A stretch of 8,619 nucleotides of DNA. It comes from Alphaproteobacteria bacterium (lineage in GTDB: Bacteria; Pseudomonadota; Alphaproteobacteria; ATCC43930; CGMCC-115725). How positions within the stretch are numbered: the first letter of the stretch is position 1; each line of letters starts with the position of its first letter. The stretch covers positions 1 through 8,619 of the forward strand of contig VAZR01000180.1 of the NCBI GenBank assembly GCA_005888515.1, in the 5' to 3' direction. Under the pieces are notes generated by a model. It was given only the letters and a program-made list of their open reading frames with translations. It was not told the DNA's origin and did not search any database. Shown in pieces: positions 1-6,333 of this stretch. Both the position numbers and the translations under genes were made by a program.

Positions 1-65
1 TCCGCCCATTGTTTACCTGTCCGTAACCGGGATCCGCCACGCTTTGCCGCGGGACGGAGGCCGCG

Positions 66-992
66 ATGGGCGCGTGGGGAACGGGATTGTATTCCGGCGA
101 CTTCGCGATGGATCTGCGCGGCACAATCCGCGCCGTCGCGCGGCTGCCGTTTCCGGCCGATCGCCTGGTCGATGTCCTTTGCGATACGGAGGCCGGGGCG
201 GCGCATAATCCGAACGACCCGGACCACACGGTCTTCTGGCTAGTGCTGGCCGACCAATTTTGGAAGCGCGGCATCGAGTGTCCGCGGGCTCGCGACGCGG
301 CGCTGTCGATCATCGATGAGGGGCGCGACCGCGACGCGATGGCGGCGTTGGGAATGCCCGCACCCGATTTGCGGCGCCGGGAGCGGGTGCTCGCCGAATT
401 GCGCAGCAGGCTGGCCAGCGCTCCGGCGCCAAAGCCCCGAACCACGCTCAAGAAGCCGCAGGCCTATTTGATGGAAGTCGGCGATTGCTACGCCTATCCG
501 ACCTCGGGCGGCAAGAACATCAACCCGTATTTCGCCGCGCCCGAAAAGATACCCGATTGGCATCATGACGGCTGGGCGGTGATGATCGTCGTCGCCTGCG
601 GACGCGCTTTCGATTATCTCGCGTGGTATCGGTTTTTGACGATCGACACGGCCATTGGCGAAAAGCCTGCGGCAATCCCGATGGACTCCTCGCAGCTCTG
701 GGTCTTGCGGCGGCCGGGGACCGTCACGCCGCTGCACATCAAGCGGCTGCGGTTGGAGAAATTGGGGGCCGTGGCGATTGATGGGGACAAGTTCGGCGCG
801 ATCTTTCCGGGCCTGAAACCGGGCATCGCGCAGGCGATCAACGACATCTCGATCGCGAACCAGATGAATGTTGGGCCGCACCTTGCGGCTCGGTGGATGC
901 CGCGGCCGGGCGAACCGCGAGAGGCCCGGACTGCCTACCCGACAATCCTCGGCCTGCGATCCATCCTGGCGGGAACGGACGGTAGTACTTGA
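66..992 (+). CDS. Hypothetical protein, DUF4259-like N-terminus plus uncharacterised C-terminal domain
   Basis: The protein has 308 residues and no assignable function. It opens with MGAWGTGLYSGDFAMDLRG; an initial WGTG followed by a D-x-A-x-D stretch is the recognisable start of DUF4259-type proteins, which are small, helical and uncharacterised. Residues 1 to about 115 look alpha-helical and charged. Residues 118-130 form a Pro/Ala/Lys-rich linker. Residues 133-280 form a second domain rich in Trp, Tyr and beta-prone segments, starting YLMEVGDCYAYPT. That G-D-x-[YF]-x-[YI]-P pattern recalls the start of some small beta-barrel or immunity-type domains, but this is only a hint. There is no signal peptide or membrane segment, so it is probably cytoplasmic. 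The ATG at 66 is supported by GGAGG at 56-60 with 5 nt spacing. It stands alone and converges on the oxidoreductase gene. The reading frame is confident; the function is unknown. Confidence 0.85.
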   Translation: MGAWGTGLYSGDFAMDLRGTIRAVARLPFPADRLVDVLCDTEAGAAHNPNDPDHTVFWLVLADQFWKRGIECPRARDAALSIIDEGRDRDAMAALGMPAPDLRRRERVLAELRSRLASAPAPKPRTTLKKPQAYLMEVGDCYAYPTSGGKNINPYFAAPEKIPDWHHDGWAVMIVVACGRAFDYLAWYRFLTIDTAIGEKPAAIPMDSSQLWVLRRPGTVTPLHIKRLRLEKLGAVAIDGDKFGAIFPGLKPGIAQAINDISIANQMNVGPHLAARWMPRPGEPREARTAYPTILGLRSILAGTDGST

Positions 993-1013
993 TGTGACTC
1001 CCGGGATCGGACG

Positions 1014-1035
1014 GCCGGCGGGACGCCGGCGCTCC
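1014..1035. repeat. GC-rich hairpin repeat between convergent genes (half copy; possible terminator)
   Basis: GCCGGCG (1014-1020) and CGCCGGC (1024-1030) pair perfectly as a 7-bp stem around a GGA loop, followed by GCTCC and then TTTT at 1036-1039. The unit has the same design as the right half of the element at 7790-7835 (7-bp stem, GGA loop, G-[C/G]-TCC tail). It lies between two convergent stop codons (992 and 1046). In the rightward direction the T-run could make it a weak intrinsic terminator for the hypothetical gene, although GCTCC separates stem from T-run. Leftward there is no T-run. Confidence 0.6.
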
Positions 1036-1043
1036 TTTTAAGG

Positions 1044-2018
1044 TCAGCCGACCAGCACGGCCTTGCCGATGACCTTGCGGTCGATGACCGCCTGGACCGC
1101 GTCGGCGGCCTGTTCGAGCGGGAAGCGGTGCGAGATGCGTGGCCGCAATTTGCCCTGGCCGGCCAACTCGACCAGTTTACGCATATTTTCGCGGCCGACC
1201 TCCGGCTGCTGCTCGGTGACGCCGCCGAGCCGCACGCCGATGACCTCCAGCCCCTTGATCAGCAGATAGTTGGTGCGCGGCGTCGATGGGCCGCCGCCCA
1301 AAAATCCGAGCACCAGGATGCGGCCGCCCCAGGCGAGGCAGCGCAATGACTCGTCGAATACGTTGGCGCCGATCGGGTCGTAGACGATGTCGACGCCGCG
1401 ATCGTTGGTCAGCTCCTTGACACGGTCGCGCAGCCCCTCGCGGTAGTCGATTGCGTAATCGGCGCCTTCTTCCAGGCAAACGGCGCGTTTCTCATCGGTG
1501 CTGGCGGTGGCGATGACCGTCGCGCCGAACAGTTTCGCGACCTGGATTGCGGCGATGCCGATCCCGCCGGCGGCGCCGTGGATCATGACCCAATCGCCGG
1601 CCTTCATGCGGCCGCGCTGCAGCAGAGCGTGATAGGCGGTGTGATAGGCGCCGCTGAACACCGCCGCCGCTTCGAGGCTCATGCCGGAGGGGACCGGGTT
1701 GCAATTCTCGGCGCGCGAATTGCCGAGCTGCGCGAAGGCGCCAAGCCGGTGCCGGCTCATGACCTTGTCGCCGGGTTTGAATTGCGTGACCCCGTCGCCG
1801 ATCGCGACGATTTCGCCGGCGGCCTCGTTGCCGGGGATGAAGGGCGGGTCCGGCCGAAACTGGTATTTGCCGGCCAGCATCAGCACATCGACGTACTGCA
1901 CGCCGCGCGCGCCGATGCGGACCTGCACCTCGCCCGGGCCGGGCGGCGGCGGGTCGGGCATCTCGCGCAACGCCAGCACCTCGGGCCCGCCAAACGCTTC
2001 GCACACCACCGCTTTCAT
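1044..2018 (-). CDS. Quinone oxidoreductase-like NADPH-dependent MDR family protein
   Basis: The protein has 324 residues, normal for the quinone oxidoreductase branch of the zinc-independent medium-chain dehydrogenase/reductase superfamily. This branch uses NAD(P)H to reduce quinones, enones or enoyl thioesters in the cytoplasm. The GroES-like N-terminal domain spans about 1-120, with GNEAAGEIVAIGDGV at 63-77. A Rossmann cofactor domain follows with HGAAGGIGIAAIQVAK (147-162), the glycine-rich nucleotide loop. The C-terminus IGKAVLVG is typical. The structural-zinc cysteine cluster of alcohol dehydrogenases is absent, as expected. The substrate cannot be read from sequence. I chose the ATG at 2018 because it gives the family N-terminus MKAVVCEAFGG and has GAGG about 7 nt upstream; an in-frame TTG at 2039 would add seven atypical residues. 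The ribosome binding site abuts the GNAT stop codon (2030-2032), suggesting coupled translation in a two-gene operon. Confidence 0.92.
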   Translation of the reverse strand: MKAVVCEAFGGPEVLALREMPDPPPPGPGEVQVRIGARGVQYVDVLMLAGKYQFRPDPPFIPGNEAAGEIVAIGDGVTQFKPGDKVMSRHRLGAFAQLGNSRAENCNPVPSGMSLEAAAVFSGAYHTAYHALLQRGRMKAGDWVMIHGAAGGIGIAAIQVAKLFGATVIATASTDEKRAVCLEEGADYAIDYREGLRDRVKELTNDRGVDIVYDPIGANVFDESLRCLAWGGRILVLGFLGGGPSTPRTNYLLIKGLEVIGVRLGGVTEQQPEVGRENMRKLVELAGQGKLRPRISHRFPLEQAADAVQAVIDRKVIGKAVLVG

Positions 2019-2029
2019 CGCTTGCGCCT

Positions 2030-2968
2030 CTATCGCCAATCGTCGAGCACAAAGAGCCCGGGCCGGCTGTAGCCCGACTCATTCGGGCGGTGCATTGTGA
2101 CGCCCTGGATCTGCGTACGAAAGCCGCGCCCGAGCATCGCGCGGTACGCCTCCTCGCGCGCCGTATTGACCCCGGCCACGACGATCGTCATGCCGGCGGA
2201 GACGGCAAGCGCGGCGCAGGCGTCGAGCAATATGGCGAAGCGCTCCTCGGCTCCGGATCCCGGCCGCACCGCGCCGAATTTGACAAAACAGGCGCCTTCA
2301 CCGCCTTCGCTTTCGGGGCCGCAATGGCAGATCGCGAACCCGGCGAGCCGGTTGTCGCCGTCCCACAGCAATACCGTGTCGCCGAGCCGGCGGGCGAAGA
2401 CGGTGCGGATCTCGGCCCGCAGATCGAGCCCGTCATACAAGGTTTCGGTCAACTCGCGGGTCGCGATTTCGGCCTCGGCGCGCTGTCCTTCGGGCAGCGC
2501 CGAATAGCCAGACCATTTCAGCCTTGTTTCGGTCAGCCATGCCGGTTTCGTCATGATCGCGGTCAGGAAACGCGGATGAAACCCGAATTTTCCGTAGAGC
2601 CCGACATGCTTGGCGCTCTGCGCAAAGGTGAAGAGGCCGGCGTGGCGGATACCCCAGCCTTCGAAGGCATCGCAGGCGGCGGCGACGAGCCGCTGGCCGA
2701 TGCCGGCATCCCAGAGGTCGGGCCGGATCGATAGCGGGCCGAAAAACCCGACGCTGCCCCAATTGATTGCGAAGTTGGAGCCGAGCAACGCGCCATCCCG
2801 TTCGGCGGCGAAGGAGGCAATGTGCTCGGCCCCGAAGCGGGTGTGGGCATACGGAGGGAAGCGGAAAGTCTCGAGCTCCGGCACGCCGAGAAACGTGCCG
2901 AAGGCATCGCGGATGATGCGCTGCGCCTCGGGCAGATCACTCTCGGCGAGCGCGCGGACAGCAACCAT
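2030..2968 (-). CDS. GNAT family N-acetyltransferase, two tandem GNAT-like domains
   Basis: The protein has 312 residues, about twice the length of a single GNAT domain. Residues 1-150 form a GNAT fold starting VAVRALAESDLPEAQRIIRDAF. The acetyl-CoA binding motif A follows as LSIRPDLWDAGIGQRL (79-94), with the G-I-G pyrophosphate loop. LYGKFGF (124-130) is the usual C-terminal YxxxGF element. Residues about 165-300 look like a second, degenerate GNAT unit (LLWDGDNRLAGFAICH, then AYRAMLGRGFRTQIQGV), with no G-x-G loop visible at the matching place. It ends GYSRPGLFVLDDWR, a tail I associate with tandem GNAT proteins. Its acceptor is unknown. The ATG at 2968 is chosen over an upstream extension because CAGGAG lies 6 nt before it and the extension has no GNAT character. 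It is divergent from the ABC importer and precedes the oxidoreductase by 11 nt. Confidence 0.9.
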   Translation of the reverse strand: MVAVRALAESDLPEAQRIIRDAFGTFLGVPELETFRFPPYAHTRFGAEHIASFAAERDGALLGSNFAINWGSVGFFGPLSIRPDLWDAGIGQRLVAAACDAFEGWGIRHAGLFTFAQSAKHVGLYGKFGFHPRFLTAIMTKPAWLTETRLKWSGYSALPEGQRAEAEIATRELTETLYDGLDLRAEIRTVFARRLGDTVLLWDGDNRLAGFAICHCGPESEGGEGACFVKFGAVRPGSGAEERFAILLDACAALAVSAGMTIVVAGVNTAREEAYRAMLGRGFRTQIQGVTMHRPNESGYSRPGLFVLDDWR

Positions 2969-2997
2969 GATTGCTCCTGTCGGGGGTGAATGTCCGG

Positions 2998-3027
2998 ATG
3001 CTATCGCCCCGCGCCACAAGGATGCAA
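2998..3027 (-). promoter_or_regulatory. Weak candidate promoter for the GNAT/oxidoreductase pair
   Basis: Read on the minus strand, TTGCAT (3027-3022) and TAGCAT (3003-2998) are separated by 18 nt and lie 30 nt upstream of the GNAT start codon. Each hexamer matches the sigma70 consensus at only four positions, so this is a plausible guess. The -35 half overlaps the first unit of the tandem repeat at 3024-3053, which would allow shared control. Confidence 0.25.
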
Positions 3028-3053
3028 ATCGGACAAGGGCAAATTGGACGAGG
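3024..3053. repeat. Two adjacent 15-bp direct repeats in the divergent promoter region (operator candidate)
   Basis: GCAAATCGGACAAGG (3024-3038) is followed immediately by GCAAATTGGACGAGG (3039-3053), identical at 13 of 15 positions. A further ACAAGG at 3016-3021 echoes the repeat ends. The pair lies between the two divergent transcription units, 21 nt upstream of the importer -35 box. Direct repeats of this kind often bind a regulator, but no regulator gene lies in the window and the role is inferred. Confidence 0.5.
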
Positions 3054-3074
3054 AATGGCCACCCGGAGGGTCGC

Positions 3075-3104
3075 TTGACACGCTGCAACAGGGCAAAGAA
3101 TTAT
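3075..3104 (+). promoter_or_regulatory. Sigma70-type promoter for the HAAT importer operon
   Basis: TTGACA at 3075-3080 is a perfect -35 consensus. After 18 nt comes AATTAT (3099-3104), matching TATAAT at four of six positions. The surroundings are locally AT-rich in an otherwise GC-rich sequence. The predicted transcription start is near 3111, giving a leader of about 40 nt before the binding protein start codon. Confidence 0.5.
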
Positions 3105-3107
3105 CCC

Positions 3108-3120
3108 GGCCCTCAGGGCC
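3108..3120. promoter_or_regulatory. Short perfect inverted repeat at the predicted transcription start
   Basis: GGCCCT (3108-3113) and AGGGCC (3115-3120) are exact reverse complements around one base. The site covers the predicted start of transcription, immediately after the -10 box. It could be a repressor operator or, in RNA, a small 5' hairpin (5 bp with a TCA loop). GC-rich palindromes this short can occur by chance here. Confidence 0.3.
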
Positions 3121-3152
3121 GCCGGACCGAGTGGGAAAAAGGGAGGTTGCGC

Positions 3153-4352
3153 ATGTCTTGCCGCCATTATCTGGTTCCGATGCTTGCCGCGGCCGCGCTG
3201 TGGCCGCTGACGGCGGGAGCCGCGGACAATATCAAGATCGGTTTTCCGATACCGCTGTCCGGACCGACCGCGGTTTACGGCAAGCCGGTTCTGGCCGGGG
3301 CCGAGCTGGCGGTACAGGAACTGAACGCCAAAGGCGGCGTGCTCGGCCGCAAGTTCGAACTCTTGTCGCGCGACAGCAAGGCGAGCGCCGACGAGGCGGT
3401 GCGGCTGGCGCGCGAGATGATCATCAAGGACAGTGTCGATTTTCTCGCCGGCACCTTGACCTCGGCCGAGGCGCCGGCGGTCTCCACGGTCGCCAAGGAA
3501 AACAAGATCGTCTTTGTCGCGCCGACCTCGAAAAGCACGATCCTGACCGACGAGAAGCACATCCACCCCTACATTTTCCGGGTCGCCTCGAACACCGATG
3601 TGGAGGGGCTCGCGGGCGCGACGCTGATGGCCCGCTGGAAAGAGGTCAAAAAGGTGGCGACAATCGCGCCCGACTACGCCTATGGCCGTGACTCGATCGC
3701 CGGCTTTATCGAGGCGCTGAAAAAGCAGCGTCCGGATATCCAGATCGTCGATCAGCAATGGCCGAAGCTGGGCGAAGCCGATTTCACCCCGTTCATCACA
3801 GCGCAGATGAGCACGCAGCCGGATGCGGTCTATTGCTCGCTGTTCGCCGGCGATTTCGTCACCTTCACCAAGAGCGCAACCCCGCGCGGGTATTTCAAGG
3901 CCATCAACAACCGGATGGTCGACCCCGCCGAGATCGGCACCCCCGACCTGGCGCAGGCCCTCGGCGACGACTACCCGTACGGCGTTATCGGCGACGCCTA
4001 CGACCCGGTGATCTGGCACGGCACCGAGCCGCCGGAACACAAGAAATTCATCGACGATCTGAAGAAGTTCACCAACTCGCAATATGGATCGGGCTGGTCG
4101 ATTGTCGGGTATCAGGCGATCTACGCCCTGGCCGAAGGCATCAAAAAGGCCGGCAACACGAAGAGCGACGCCGTCTCCAAGGCAATGCTCGGCATGAGCT
4201 TCGACACACCGGTGGGCAAGCGCAGCTTCAGTGAAAAATCGCATGAGACCTTCGCGCCGGAGTATTGGGGCGTCATGGTCAAGGATCCAAACCATCCCTT
4301 CGCGATCATGAAGGATCCCGAATTGCTGCCGGCATCGTTCCCGACGTATTGA
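3153..4352 (+). CDS. ABC transporter periplasmic substrate-binding protein (branched-chain amino acid type)
   Basis: The protein has 399 residues, typical for type I periplasmic binding proteins of the LivJ/LivK class (Peripla_BP_6 style). A Sec signal peptide occupies residues 1 to about 24: a short start with Arg4, the hydrophobic stretch MLAAAALWPL, and an AGA-A cleavage region. There is no lipobox. The mature protein starts DNIKIGFPIPLSGPTAVYG, the classic first strand and loop. Segments that usually line the ligand cleft are LTSAEAP (102-108), APTSKS (123-128), DYAYGRD (174-180) and GDAYDP (280-285). The ligand is not decidable; the class binds amino acids, amides, urea, and aromatic or aliphatic acids. 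The ATG at 3153 has GGGAGG at 3141-3146 with 6 nt spacing and directly precedes the signal peptide. The frame stays open far upstream, but that part is not protein-like. First gene of the importer operon. Confidence 0.93.
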   Translation: MSCRHYLVPMLAAAALWPLTAGAADNIKIGFPIPLSGPTAVYGKPVLAGAELAVQELNAKGGVLGRKFELLSRDSKASADEAVRLAREMIIKDSVDFLAGTLTSAEAPAVSTVAKENKIVFVAPTSKSTILTDEKHIHPYIFRVASNTDVEGLAGATLMARWKEVKKVATIAPDYAYGRDSIAGFIEALKKQRPDIQIVDQQWPKLGEADFTPFITAQMSTQPDAVYCSLFAGDFVTFTKSATPRGYFKAINNRMVDPAEIGTPDLAQALGDDYPYGVIGDAYDPVIWHGTEPPEHKKFIDDLKKFTNSQYGSGWSIVGYQAIYALAEGIKKAGNTKSDAVSKAMLGMSFDTPVGKRSFSEKSHETFAPEYWGVMVKDPNHPFAIMKDPELLPASFPTY

Positions 4353-4373
4353 CAGCGCATCGGCACAACGCGC

Positions 4374-4404
4374 CCGCCCGCGATCCTGCCCGGACCGCGG
4401 GCGG
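4374..4404 (+). promoter_or_regulatory. Intercistronic stem-loop between the binding protein and livH
   Basis: CCGCCCGCG (4374-4382) pairs perfectly with CGCGGGCGG (4396-4404), a 9-bp all-GC stem with a 13-nt loop; TCC and GGA inside the loop can add three more pairs. No T-run follows, so it is not a standard intrinsic terminator. It sits in the only real gap (80 nt) of the operon, ending 12 nt before the livH ribosome binding site. Stems in this position commonly protect the upstream mRNA or partly block read-through, keeping binding protein in excess over permease. That role is inferred. Confidence 0.5.
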
Positions 4405-4432
4405 CGCAGCGACATCGGGAGTCTGATCGGCA

Positions 4433-5311
4433 GTGGCGGCCTCGTTCCTGTTCAGCCAGGTCATGGGCGGCCTGACCACCGCTATGTTCCTGTTTTTGAT
4501 CGCCTCGGGGCTGTCCCTGGTGTTCGGCATCATGCGCGTGATCAACTTCGCGCATGGCTCCTTCTACATGCTGGGCGCCTATCTCGCCTGGCAGGGGGTG
4601 CAGTGGCTGCATCCGACGGGTGCCGGGTTCTGGCTGGCGACATTGTTCGCGGCGGTCACCGTCGGGGTGCTGGGCGCGATCATCGAGCGGGTGTTTTTCC
4701 GCTCCCTGTACGGCCGCGAAGAGCTGTACCAGCTGCTTTTCACCTATGCGCTGGTGCTGATCCTCGGGGATGCCGCCAAATTCCTGTGGGGGGTCGAACA
4801 GCTTTCGGTGTCGACACCGCCGATCCTGAGCGGCGGCATCGAAATCTTCGGCACCACGCAGCCGCTCTATACGCTGTTCATCATCGCGATCGGCCCGGCC
4901 ATCGCAATCGCCGGATCCCTGGTGCTGAGCCGCACCGGGATCGGGCGGCTGGTGCGCGCGGCGCAGATGGACCGCGAGATGCTCGACGCGCTCGGCGCCA
5001 ATGTCGGCGCGATCTACACCGGCATGTTCGTGTTCGCCTCGTTTCTCGCCGGTCTGTCGGGCGCGCTGGTGACGCCGATCCAGAGCATCGTGCCGGGGAT
5101 GGACGTGCTGATCATCGTGCAGGCGTTCATCGTCGTCGTCATCGGCGGAATGGGCTCGTTCTGGGGCACCTTCTGGGGCTCGGTCATCTATGGCGAGGTG
5201 CTGTCCTTCGGCATCCTGATCTTTCCCGGGTTTTCGTTGTTCTCGGTGTTCGCGCTGATGGCCGTCATCCTGATCGTGCGTCCGTGGGGCCTGTTCGGTC
5301 GGCCGCTATGA
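4433..5311 (+). CDS. livH: Branched-chain amino acid-type ABC transporter permease LivH
   Basis: This 292-residue integral inner-membrane protein is one of the two channel subunits of the importer. Family marks are SGLSLVFGIMRVINFAHGSF (25-44, the N-[FL]-A-H-G signature) with MLGAY just after, RAAQMDREMLDALGANV (175-191, the cytoplasmic loop expected to contact the ATPases), VIGGMGSFWGTFWGS (236-250), and the C-terminal RPWGLFGRPL. About eight hydrophobic segments can be seen, as in LivH. The start is GTG at 4433, with GGGAG at 4417-4421 (11 nt spacing, slightly long); this gives the normal LivH N-terminus. A later ATG at 4463 would remove part of the first helix region. Its TGA overlaps the livM start codon as ATGA. 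The symbol denotes the family; leucine transport is not shown. Confidence 0.93.
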   Translation: MAASFLFSQVMGGLTTAMFLFLIASGLSLVFGIMRVINFAHGSFYMLGAYLAWQGVQWLHPTGAGFWLATLFAAVTVGVLGAIIERVFFRSLYGREELYQLLFTYALVLILGDAAKFLWGVEQLSVSTPPILSGGIEIFGTTQPLYTLFIIAIGPAIAIAGSLVLSRTGIGRLVRAAQMDREMLDALGANVGAIYTGMFVFASFLAGLSGALVTPIQSIVPGMDVLIIVQAFIVVVIGGMGSFWGTFWGSVIYGEVLSFGILIFPGFSLFSVFALMAVILIVRPWGLFGRPL

Positions 5312-6333
5312 CGACCGAGACCACGGCGCCAGCCGCCGCTCCGATCGGGGTCGCCAGAGAAGGAAACTGGGTCCGCCGCATTCCCTGGACCCTGATCGTA
5401 TTTCTGGTTCTCGCCACGGTGCCGTGGGTCGGCTCGCGTTACGACACCTTTCTTGCCGAGCAGATCGCGATCGACGCGTTGTTCGCGGTCAGCCTTAACC
5501 TGCTGCTCGGCACGACCGGATTGGTGTCGTTTGGCCATGTCGCCTATTTCGGCGTCGGCGCCTATGTCTGCGGCATCCTGATGAAGACCTACGAGGTCCC
5601 GTTCATCTTCGCCTTTCCGGCGGCGGGGCTCGGCACCGCGCTGTTCGCGCTCGTCTCCGGGTATTTTTGCGTGCGTCTGATCAAATTGTATTTCGCGATG
5701 CTGACCTTGGCATTTTCGCAGATCGTCTGGGCCGTGGCGTACAAATGGAACGACGTGACCGGCGGCGACCAGGGTCTGCCGGAGATCCCGTTCCCCGATC
5801 TCGATTGGATGTCGGCGATCCCGGGGCTGGGCGATCTGCGCACCAACGATCAGTTCTACCTGCTCGCCTTGGCGATCATCGCGGTATCGCTCGCCATCTT
5901 GCACCGGCTGGTGCGCTCGCCTTTCGGCCGGGTATTGACGACGATCCGCGACAACCCCGAACGCGCCGCATTCATCGGCGTCAATGTGCGCGCCTACCAG
6001 CTCGCGGCGTTCGTCGTGGCTGGAACCTTCGCCGGGTTTGCCGGCGCGCTTTACGGCATTTTCAGCCGCGGCGTCTTCGCCGATTTCGTGTTCTGGTCGA
6101 AATCCGCCGAGGTCATGATCATGGCGATCCTCGGCGGCATGGGCTACTTCTGGGGCCCGCCGGTCGGCGCCGCCGTCCTGGTCTGGCTGAGCCAGAAGAT
6201 CACCGCCTACACCGAGTACTGGCCGTTCATGCTGGGCACGATCCTGCTGGTGCTGCTGTTCGCGCTTCCGGGCGGCATCGTGGGCGGGCTCGCGGCGCTG
6301 TGGAACCGGATCCAAGGCCGCCGCCGTGCTTGA
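5308..6333 (+). CDS. livM: Branched-chain amino acid-type ABC transporter permease LivM
   Basis: The protein has 341 residues and is the second channel subunit, partner of LivH in the inner membrane. A cytoplasmic N-terminal tail of about 25 residues rich in Ala, Thr and Pro precedes the first helix. Family marks are SLNLLLGTTGLVSFGHVAYF (62-81), YFAMLTLAFSQ (128-138), TGGDQGL (151-157, the periplasmic T-G-G-x-[DQN]-G-[IL] element), TIRDNPERAAFIGVNV (212-227, ATPase-contact loop) and ILGGMGYFWGPPVGA (274-288). The C-terminus is basic (GRRRA). The ATG at 5308 overlaps the livH stop in ATGA and has no clear ribosome binding site, so translation is probably coupled to livH. The frame is open for some 700 nt upstream inside livH, but that part is not protein-like. 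Confidence 0.93.
   Translation: MTTETTAPAAAPIGVAREGNWVRRIPWTLIVFLVLATVPWVGSRYDTFLAEQIAIDALFAVSLNLLLGTTGLVSFGHVAYFGVGAYVCGILMKTYEVPFIFAFPAAGLGTALFALVSGYFCVRLIKLYFAMLTLAFSQIVWAVAYKWNDVTGGDQGLPEIPFPDLDWMSAIPGLGDLRTNDQFYLLALAIIAVSLAILHRLVRSPFGRVLTTIRDNPERAAFIGVNVRAYQLAAFVVAGTFAGFAGALYGIFSRGVFADFVFWSKSAEVMIMAILGGMGYFWGPPVGAAVLVWLSQKITAYTEYWPFMLGTILLVLLFALPGGIVGGLAALWNRIQGRRRA

Noticed and set aside
1..65. Promoter for the left hypothetical gene (TTGTTT near 9-14)
   Set aside because: No acceptable -10 hexamer lies at the right distance; only the ribosome binding site at 56-60 is convincing.
83..190. LivF Q-loop and switch-His substitutions as signs of a broken ATPase (codons around 7318-7345 and 7640-7660)
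   Set aside because: Glu in VPEDRRIF and Gln in EQG are usual in LivF-type subunits, so they are not defects. The start and end given for this item are residue numbers in LivF, not window positions.
240..881. Minus-strand frame of 213 codons opposite the DUF4259-like gene
   Set aside because: It lacks motifs and a ribosome binding site; the plus-strand gene has GGAGG and a recognisable N-terminus.
2610..3152. Long in-frame upstream extension of the binding protein gene (total 580 codons)
   Set aside because: It runs antisense through the GNAT gene and the promoter region, precedes a clear signal peptide, and has no protein-like character. GC-rich DNA leaves frames open by chance.
2937..4415. 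Minus-strand open frame of 492 codons opposite the binding protein gene
   Set aside because: It is a shadow of the real gene, rich in Arg and charged residues with no recognisable motif. The plus-strand frame encodes a complete binding protein.
4603..5307. Plus-strand extension of livM into livH
   Set aside because: Arg-rich frame-shifted reading of livH; the family N-terminus begins at the ATG at 5308.
5188..6315. Minus-strand open frame of 375 codons opposite livM
   Set aside because: It is a low-complexity Asp/Arg/Gln/His-rich translation, typical of the antisense of a hydrophobic membrane protein gene.
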